Origin: Byssothecium circinans
Taxonomy: Eukaryota; Ascomycota; Dothideomycetes; Pleosporales; Massarinaceae
Assembly: GCA_010015675.1 (NCBI GenBank)
Contig: ML976989.1
Span: forward strand, 931,031 to 995,030
Direction: 5' to 3'
DNA: 64,000 nucleotides
The translations under genes were made by a program, and so were the position numbers. This document shows positions 57,293-64,000 of the stretch, one piece after another. Position 1 is the stretch's first letter. The number at the start of each line of letters is the position of its first letter. Under the pieces are notes generated by a model. The model was not told the DNA's origin and did no database searches. It worked only from the letters and a program-made list of their open reading frames with translations.

Positions 57293-58054
57293 CTACAGAA
57301 TACCTCGAATATTCTTATAAGACAACGGATCCTTCGATTTAGCCTTCGATCTCAACCATTCATTTCGCTCCTGCCAATATGCCACCCTCCCTTTTGGGCA
57401 ATCTCTCGCTCTCATTATTCCATGTATTGCCATCATCGGAATGCCGTACAGTTCGGCAATTTTCTTGTTTTCGTCCTGCTCTGAAGATCTGTTATATTTG
57501 GTTGATAAGCCGGATAGTTCCTTAAAGTCGGTTTCGTGCGCGGGTTCCTCGATGGCTTTAAGGAGTTGCTTCCATTCATCAGACGGCTGATTATTGATGA
57601 TTTTGAAAACCGTCTGAAAATCCTCGTTTGTTGCTTGATACGTGTGCTCCTCGGGAAGGATTTGGGTGTCGCGCTCCACCGGGCTCCTGGGCCAGAAAGG
57701 GCCCGCCAATTGAGGTTGAAGGTCAAGGTACTCCAATACTTCCACCCGGAACATACCAACGCTCCTCTCGCTGTACTGATTCCATGCTAAATTCCTTCCA
57801 AAGTTGACGAGGTTGGTTTGGACCTCGTAAAGCTTTTCGATATCCTTCCAACCTTCTTCGTTGATATGTGCCAATAGTCTCCAATCCCAGAGCATCCGTT
57901 CCCCCACGATTGCCTTATAAGCTTCGGCGTGAACTTTGTAGTCGGCAATAGTTTTTTTGTACTTGGTCAAATCGTCGTCAACGAAGCATCGTGCCGCTTC
58001 TTTGAACTGGTTGAACACGATAGTCCATTCGTTGGATAGGTCCATGGTGGCCAT
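57293..58054 (-). CDS. WP-family paralogue C (unknown function, 253 aa)
   Basis: A single exon. The frame stays open to 58297, but the TATA box and a bZIP site lie inside that extension, so ATG 58054 (MATMDLSNEW) is chosen. Residues 9-130 align with paralogue D at the same positions: EW-x-x-VF-x-x-FK, then I-x-E-x-x-W-x-D-x-EKL, NL-x-x-FG-x-x-LA, and the 20-residue module R-x3-L-x4-L-x8-W-P at 103-122 (FWP-R-SP). The C-terminal part differs and is basic; it lacks the AAA...FW region, so the gene is either shortened or diverged there. No known domain. Confidence 0.82.
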   Translation of the reverse strand: MATMDLSNEWTIVFNQFKEAARCFVDDDLTKYKKTIADYKVHAEAYKAIVGERMLWDWRLLAHINEEGWKDIEKLYEVQTNLVNFGRNLAWNQYSERSVGMFRVEVLEYLDLQPQLAGPFWPRSPVERDTQILPEEHTYQATNEDFQTVFKIINNQPSDEWKQLLKAIEEPAHETDFKELSGLSTKYNRSSEQDENKKIAELYGIPMMAIHGIMRARDCPKGRVAYWQERNEWLRSKAKSKDPLSYKNIRGIL

Positions 58055-58635
58055 TTCTCGGTACGGAGTTGGAGTTTTTGGATAGGAAGTGGTATTCAAT
58101 GTATGTACTGATATTTTGAAGTAGATTGTCTGCGACAGATAGCGAGGAAGATTGCGCTTTATATACACGACGTGACTCAGAGATGGCTCACGCGGTGGTA
58201 TGACCGTAAACTTGCATGAGTCAAAAGAACGCAAGTCCAGCCATTGATCGAGCCACCCGTACGCCCAACAACGGTTGAAACACGCCATAGTCATCAATCT
58301 TCACATGCTCCTTGCATGGCTTAAAAGCTTTACACGGTGCAGGTAGATCTCCTGCTGATTCCCTGTTTGCAGAACCATCGATATTCAACCCCTTAGAATT
58401 CGCACATGATGAGCCGAATGCTTTCACAATATCGAAATTGCGTTGTTTGGGCTGGTCGAGAGCCTCGTGGAGGCGGTTTTATGCCTTGATGTTCAACTGG
58501 GTACTTTAAGACAATCTGTGGAACTTGTCGGATATTGAGTCACATCCCAGGGTTTCGCCAATATAGATAAAATTCAGGGGAACTATTCTAGCAATTTACA
58601 TACACTCATGCCGCCAAACCGCACCAGTCTGATCC
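58055..58635. other. Spacer between paralogues C and D, with bZIP-type sites
   Basis: Promoter of paralogue C (see next entry) and 3' flank of D. Perfect TGAGTCA also at 58536-58542. Confidence 0.5.
58159..58223 (-). promoter_or_regulatory. TATA box and two perfect AP-1/Gcn4-type sites upstream of paralogue C
   Basis: TTATATA at 58159-58165, TGACTCA at 58173-58179 and TGAGTCA at 58217-58223; the TATA is about 105 bp before ATG 58054. Confidence 0.65.
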
Positions 58636-59580
58636 CTACAAGTCGTCCTTTAATTGCTCTTCCAGACTGTATTCAACATCATCTGAATCTGTCTCATCCG
58701 CAGGTGTCGATTCACCGCTCTCAGAATCCTCTTCATCTTCATCTTCTTCCTCCGAAGGATAATGCATCCAATAATATCCATCCGACAGGGATACTTTATC
58801 GCCAGCAATCTTCCAGAATCTATACAGACAATGTACTGCTTTCGGGTTCTTTACATCGTTGATCAGCCTGTCTCTTAAATCCCTTTTGCGTTGATTCTGA
58901 ACCTCCTCACTTTGCCCGGCATACGCTGTCTCGATGGTGACATTACCAGCTGCAGCGACGAATCCGTACACATTCGCAATGAACATTGGGCTCCGCATGT
59001 CCCTCTGGTAACGCTCGCACAATGATGGCAAACATATATTGCACTGGTAGTAGACGCCAAATGTCTTGTTCACTGACTCTGGGTGGTTCGAACGGAGGTC
59101 ATTTTCGAAGTCCGCGCAGCCGGTAGGCGTCTTGAGGAGGAAGTTGGTGAGGAATTTGGAAAGGACCTTGTATTTGTGTTCGGCGGCTCCATAATCATTA
59201 GGTGGTGCGCTGGGCCAAAAACAATTCTTAAACTGTGGGGAGATCTGACACTCATCCAACGTCTCTTTTCGGAGCTGACAGGGAGTCTTCTTGCTTTGTT
59301 CTTTCATAGCCAAAAGTGTCCCAAACTCGATAAGATTCCGGCGGATTGCATCTAGCTTTTCGTAGTCTTCCCATTCGCTTTCTCCGATAGACAAAGAGTC
59401 CCAGAGCTTGGCCATTTGATTATCTTTGAGATCCTCCCTCAAGTGTATTTTCACGACCTCGTCGGTAACGTTTTCGTAGAAGTGTTTGAATTCGTGCCTG
59501 GCGAAGTGTTCCATGGTGACCTTGAATTTTTTAAAGACAGTGTTCCATGCTATCTCAGAGGATGGATCTGTGTCGGCCAT
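58636..59580 (-). CDS. WP-family paralogue D (unknown function, 314 aa)
   Basis: A single exon from ATG 59578-59580. The N-terminal 130 residues align with paralogue C, including the W-P module at 104-123. The C-terminal part (about residues 180-270) aligns with paralogue A: Y-GFVAAA, Q-x-E-E-x-x-N-Q-RKR-x-x-R-x-R, C-x-x-RFW-KIAGD. It therefore links the A and C types and looks like the fullest simple member. Two Cys pairs (QCNICLPSLC) sit near residue 190. The tail after residue 275 is strongly acidic (EEEDEDEEDSESGES). No signal peptide, membrane helix or known domain. TATA and bZIP-type sites lie directly upstream. Confidence 0.84.
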   Translation of the reverse strand: MADTDPSSEIAWNTVFKKFKVTMEHFARHEFKHFYENVTDEVVKIHLREDLKDNQMAKLWDSLSIGESEWEDYEKLDAIRRNLIEFGTLLAMKEQSKKTPCQLRKETLDECQISPQFKNCFWPSAPPNDYGAAEHKYKVLSKFLTNFLLKTPTGCADFENDLRSNHPESVNKTFGVYYQCNICLPSLCERYQRDMRSPMFIANVYGFVAAAGNVTIETAYAGQSEEVQNQRKRDLRDRLINDVKNPKAVHCLYRFWKIAGDKVSLSDGYYWMHYPSEEEDEDEEDSESGESTPADETDSDDVEYSLEEQLKDDL

Positions 59581-59701
59581 TGTGTAAATATGGCCTGATA
59601 AACAAGACTTGCAGGAGAAGATGTAGCGCTTGTAGGGTTTCGAAGTGTCAACGTTGTTGGTGAAGAAATAAAAGCAAGGTGAGGGCGAACGACGACCGCG
59701 T

Positions 59702-59768
59702 TTATATACCCAAGATGTGACTCACGTTGGGCGCATATGACTGTCTAGTCATGAGTCTTCGATGACTC
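59702..59768 (-). promoter_or_regulatory. TATA box and bZIP-type sites upstream of paralogue D
   Basis: TTATATA at 59702-59708, perfect TGACTCA at 59718-59724, TGAGTC at 59752-59757 and TGACTC at 59763-59768; a further perfect TGACTCA at 59969-59975. Confidence 0.65.
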
Positions 59769-59975
59769 GAAGATTGGGTTGTGGTCAGGGTGGCACTCTT
59801 GTGTCCCAAGACTGTGTCGTAGATACCGTGTTCAAATCGGGGGTGTATCCAATCAAAAGGTGCGATCTCGTGATGCGAGCGTGGAAGTTGGAGTGGCACG
59901 TAAAGTAGGGCTGAGACGTCGGGTTGTGCGTGGATATTTGTGCAACAATCGAAAGCGTCGCCACAGCTTGACTCA

Positions 59976-60284
59976 CGAAACTGCTCATTGCATTGTTTCA
60001 ACATGTCACACCTGGTGGTGCCGCATTTTGTCCAAGTTGTGGCCTTCTGAATCGCTGCAGGAGTTTTATTAGTCACGTTTGTCGATTGATGGTCGTCTCG
60101 GAGTGTGCTTGCTCAGTGTCGTCACTGATACGCTTCTCACCGCCGTGCTGACTTGCGCAAGCTATTCGCTGGTCCCTCGACATATACCACTGCGAGGCAT
60201 TTAACACGTAACTTCACATATCCCTATGAACAACAAGACAGAACAGCTAATAGGCAACTGCGACACTTTTAATAGGCCCTCAAA
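59976..60284. other. Intergenic, no gene seen
   Basis: Nothing recognised beyond scattered short frames. Confidence 0.45.
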
Positions 60285-60560
60285 ATGCACCTACCTCTGC
60301 CAGCCTTCCGAAATAGACCTTCCCATACCAGAATCATCACAGAGATAGCGTCACCCGAAACAACACAGCAACCTTCGCCAACTTCCTTGATCTTCATACC
60401 TCAGGAACCTCCCCACCTCAACCCCCAGTGCCCCTCGTTGCGACCACATTTCGCGGAAACTTAAGATGCACATACTCCCGCCAGGCTTTCTCTACATACC
60501 TTCCCATATCACCATCATCACAAAGACAGTGCCGCCTTATACAGCACAGCAACCTTCACA
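60285..60560. repeat. Two diverged direct copies, 181 bp apart
   Basis: 60285-60370 and 60466-60551 share ATGCAC/ATGCACATAC, CTTCCCATA, ATCATCACA-AGA-AG and CAGCACAGCAACCTTC, all offset by exactly 181 bp. Non-coding and C/A-rich. Confidence 0.65.
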
Positions 60561-60944
60561 CTATAACCGCCAACAACATAGGGTCGCAAAACACAACAGG
60601 CCAACCTATGCAGCATCACCTAACCCTTAATTCAAGTCGCTGTTATCACGTTTGCTAATGTATACATACCGATGCCAGAGTTCTGACACGTACCTTTACA
60701 TAGAACGCTCAACAGTAAAATAGCATTCCTAACACAACAAGACGACCCATGTGAACTTTATTGGACAGGAAGAGATGAAGAATGAAAACTCAGCACATAA
60801 CATAACATTTTATCGTAGATGTGGTATCATAACGTCCGCCTTCGTTCATCATAAATATTCCATAAATTTCAGCCGCAACCCCGCCACGGGCTCCTCCAAA
60901 AAACGAGCTCTGCCCCCTTTTCTTTTGTTCCCCACGACAAACCC

Positions 60945-62411
60945 TCACTTAGGCTTCCTCCCCACCACCCACTTAAAACTCGCCTTCCACTCCCACCCGC
61001 CGCCCGCATCCCTCCTCCCCTCACCCCTCCTCCTCTCCATCCCCAAATTCCACTCCAAAATCTCCTTCTTCCCCAGCTCCACCAGCGCCCTAACCTCCTC
61101 GGCGCTCCACACCTTCTCCGCATCCCCAAACCCCGTCAGCAGCCTCAAAAGCTTCGGCTCCAGCATCTCCATCACACACACCAAAAACAACTTCCCAATA
61201 GTCCTCTGCTCTTCATCCTCAGGCCACTGCCCAACCGGCACATTAACATACGTCGTCGACACGTCCTTGAAGCCCGCATCCGTGAGATACGTAGGGTGCA
61301 TGTAATACGTGCCTAGCGGGCGCCCGCTCTTCACCGACGCCTGCAGCAGCGCGAGATACAGCCGCGCCAGCGTCGGAAACTGGAATTCCGCAGGATTGCG
61401 ATTCTCCTCTTCCATTTGCGGGAGCTCGATGTGGTAGTCTGCGACCTCGACCCAACCGCCTGGCGAAAGGCTCTTGTAGATTTCCCCATACACGCCCTCC
61501 CAGGATGCAAACACGCCCTTCATGCCCCGTAGATGTATCAGGTCGTACGTGTCGCTGAAGTGCCAGCCAGGCTGCTCGTCGGGATTCAGCACGTAGAGAT
61601 CGTACGTCGATTCCGACGGCGTGTGCGGCTGCGTCCCGGCGTTGGAGTCGCTGGTCCGCGCGCGCTGGCGCGCCGGCGATTCGAGAGGCCCGAAGTTCAG
61701 GTTCCCTAGGTTGCGGGCTAGATCGGCGTGGTCTTTGACGAGGAAGCCGTCGTCGAATTCGTCCTCGATGCCCCACACGTCGATGTTGTCGATTTCCCAG
61801 CGCACGCGCGCGGAGCCTGCGTTCGATTCCGTGATGTCGAGGTCCCAGACTGCCATGTCGATGCCTGTTACTTCGGCCCAAGGGTACTCTTTTGCCATGC
61901 CGACGGCCCAGTCGCCCGGCCCTGTGCCGAGGTCGAGAATGCGTTTGGTGGAAGGGGTTACTTTTACGGTGGTGAGCTTGCCTTTGAGGGCGAGGAGGAA
62001 GATTTGGTGTTGGAGGGTGAGGCGGTCTTGTTCGACTTGGTCGCAGGGCATGTAGTAGCTGTCGTTGCCGTAGATTCGTCCATTTTCGTGGACGAATTCG
62101 AGGTCTTCGTTTTGGAGGGTGCGTGTGGAGTGGCTGGAGGGAGTTTGTTAGATTAGGGTTGGATTTGTGAATCGTGGTGGCGATGGCTGTGGAAATGCAT
62201 CGTGGAATTCGCTTCCGAATCGAAAGAAGCGAGAAATTGTGAGACCAACACACACAAAAAAAAGACACCGTGATAGCAGTGATGGAAAAGTGGCTTACAG
62301 CGATGCGGCGGAAACAGAACTGCCCGAATTCGTCCTCGCACGTTTGGGTGGTGCGGCTGTGTGATCTTTTGCCGGATCGTCGGGTGGTGGCGGGCTGGCC
62401 TCCAAGTCCAT
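60945..62411 (-). CDS. LaeA-like SAM-dependent methyltransferase
   Basis: Exons 62299-62411 and 60945-62133, with a 165-nt intron (GTAAGC...CTCCAG), give 433 residues. The acidic/Pro-rich N-terminus (MDLEASPPPPDDPAKDH) is followed by LEFVHENGRIYGNDSYYMPCD and the class I methyltransferase fold: motif I ILDLGTGPGDWAVGMA, acidic VTGIDM, then DTYDLIHLRGM and LSPGGWVEVADYH. This is the arrangement of fungal LaeA/UMTA-type enzymes. LaeA regulates secondary metabolism and development in the nucleus; most paralogues have no known substrate, so only the family is claimed. There is no polyketide or peptide synthetase nearby. The promoter lacks the TGA(C/G)TCA sites of the neighbouring array. Confidence 0.93.
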
Positions 62412-64000
62412 GGTGCTGGGTCGGGCGTGGTAACGGGGTTGACGGAGAGCTGGGTCGAAAAGGCCCAAGCAAGACGAAGATGACCCGCGCCGCTGGATCA
62501 CCGATTTTCCAAGTCGCGATTTATAGCAAAAAGGCCAACGCCGGCCCCCAATACACAAAAGGCGTTGACGGGAATTAAGGGGGCGGGTGGTTGTTGGTGT
62601 GCAGCGTTTTGGTCGTCCGTCGTTGATTGGGCGGCAGCGTGGGCTGCTCAGGAATGCGAACGGAAGGGCATATGTGTCAATGCTGGAATTATGCTGATCA
62701 TTACTGTCAGATTAGGAATGTTGTGGGATGCCGATAATGTAATACAGGGGAGCTTCCGCATCCAGAGAAGAGAATCGTCCCGTGTACACGAATGCGCCGG
62801 CGATGCCAGAAGTGGTATAATGTGCCTTCATCAGTCAGTGCCCAGAGCACACTCTCTCATGCTGTGCGCCGACGGCCTGATAATGCGGACTGAGGCTGCC
62901 AGCGTAGCAGGCATGGGTTGCCAATCTGCACGGCAAGGTGAGGTGCAATATACGACCTGCATAAAACGGGTGATCCGAGTGAGGGGTACGGCGAAGAAAT
63001 CTATCCTCCGCGTACTGCATGTATCATCAAGCGATGTGCAGGCGGAAGTGACTGAGTGTAACGATCATAAGTATGGAAGAAAAGTATATTCGTATCGACT
63101 CTTGAACTTCGGTCGAACCAGTCTGTCGGGTGGGATGGGATTGTTGCGGAGGAAAATAGGATGGGATTGTAACGGGACACCGAAGCGGACAAAAGAAGTG
63201 AGCAGTAGCGGATCAATTGACCTCGAACGACGTCTGGAGAAGACTTACCACGTCCGTCTTGGTGTGAAGCCGTTGACGAGCAATCCAATCAATCTATCCA
63301 CTGGGTGAATTAATCCTAGTCATGTGTTGCAGCTGTAGCCGCAGCACACGCCTGCATTCCTCCCGCCTCAAACTTCATAGGTAGTATCCGATTCTTTCTT
63401 CGTCAATAAAGCAACCCCGCGCGGCAACCGACACGTCCTCGGGCTTCATTTCAGGCATTGAGAATAGTGACAAGCATAAAGTACATCGAATTAGGTCAAA
63501 GTACTCTCTACATGTAGAAGGTTGATAGACTAGCAGAGCTGCGGAACTCTGAACAACTATCGACAGTCTAGAGTTTTGCCGCCGTGCCGATCACCCAGCC
63601 ATCCGCCGTCAAGCTGCACACTACACAAACTCTTTTCCAAGTCCGGTATCGCACTGCAGAGTGTCATATTACCTTCAACTTTTTATCAATCCGAAAAACT
63701 TACCATTCACCGCCAACGTCTTAATGCGGTAATACCCTGTTGTAAAAGCGTTACATAACCTCAAGGCCATTCTACGGCCGGCGAGATGAGGTCGGAGCAG
63801 CTCCGGCGGACCCCTCCACTCCCCTCAGGAACGGCGCACGAACGCCGATACGACCATGCCGCTGGATCCCAGCCCCCGGGCCATTTGCCATTTCGATTGG
63901 CTGCGGAGCTAGGCACGCTCCCGTTGCTAGTTGGCTGGTCGGGAGATGCATGTCAGACTTGGATTGGTACCAAGACTCCGCCGTGGGTCGTATCATCGTC
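62412..64000. other. Right-end intergenic, no convincing gene
   Basis: A plus frame of 247 codons (62565-63308) exists but has no domain or regular composition, many Cys/Arg and no plausible start context. It starts 150 bp from the methyltransferase ATG. A minus frame at 63772-63996 runs close to the edge and could belong to a gene outside the window. Confidence 0.45.

Noticed and set aside
58055..58297. N-terminal extension of paralogue C to ATG 58297
   Set aside because: It would place the TATA box and a perfect TGACTCA inside the coding sequence and has no match in paralogue D.
60945..62411. Secondary-metabolite gene cluster around the LaeA-like gene
   Set aside because: No synthase, transporter or tailoring enzyme is visible in the flanks.
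61243..62472. 409-codon minus frame overlapping the methyltransferase
   Set aside because: Arg/Pro/His-rich shadow in another phase; the methyltransferase frame has clear motifs.
62565..63308. 247-codon plus-strand frame
   Set aside because: No domain, irregular composition, no good start, and it begins in the methyltransferase promoter; long chance frames occur in balanced-GC DNA.

Overview
This 64-kb window reads as nuclear DNA of a filamentous ascomycete (Pezizomycotina, most likely Dothideomycetes; the class is inferred from gene content only). The grounds are short GT-AG introns of about 45-60 nt with CTAAC-like branch points, a HET-domain NLR-type gene, fungal RFX, CLA4, CAF1, Yop1 and short alpha-actinin genes, Fot1/pogo-type transposons, and stop codons in repeats that look like repeat-induced point mutation (RIP: CAG to TAG and TGG to TAG). 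The assembly has one 462-bp run of N (40148-40609). LAYOUT. 1-7.4 kb is accessory: the 5' part of a HET-NACHT-ankyrin gene (minus strand, running off the left edge), then a nest of repeats holding a RIP-damaged pogo/Fot element (3988-5847) and a 705-bp near-palindromic foldback element (6360-7064). 8.2-15.4 kb holds housekeeping genes and two F-box-like genes: YOP1, an RFX transcription factor, and a convergent pair of F-box-like paralogues. 15.4-24.6 kb is gene-poor and decaying: a broken Cys-rich single-pass membrane protein gene, an LTR-like element, a low-complexity gene relic with stops, and a DUF6594-type membrane protein gene with an in-frame TAG. 24.6-27.2 kb is a divergent pair, CAF1/POP2 deadenylase and complex I subunit NDUFB3, followed by a doubly truncated M24 peptidase relic. 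28-34.9 kb is almost 7 kb without a convincing gene; with the DNA out to 43 kb it is rich in pentanucleotide microsatellites. 34.9-52.3 kb holds a CRIB-domain protein, a second pogo/Fot element with the gap, alpha-actinin divergent from a CPA2-type cation/proton antiporter, and the CLA4 PAK kinase. 53.2-59.6 kb is the most unusual part: four same-strand genes of one unrecognised, mutually related family, each with a TATATA box next to TGA(C/G)TC bZIP-type sites, plus a 139-bp tandem repeat. A LaeA-like SAM methyltransferase follows, and the right end is empty. HOW THE GENES RELATE. Several housekeeping genes act in cell polarity or membrane shape (two CRIB proteins, alpha-actinin, Yop1), but nothing shows that they form one unit. 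The only set that looks co-regulated is the 53-60 kb paralogue array. The strongest candidates for something undescribed are that family (a repeated 20-residue module ending in W-P), its shared promoter design, and the 17-bp-period double motif shared by the ends of all three TA-flanked elements.
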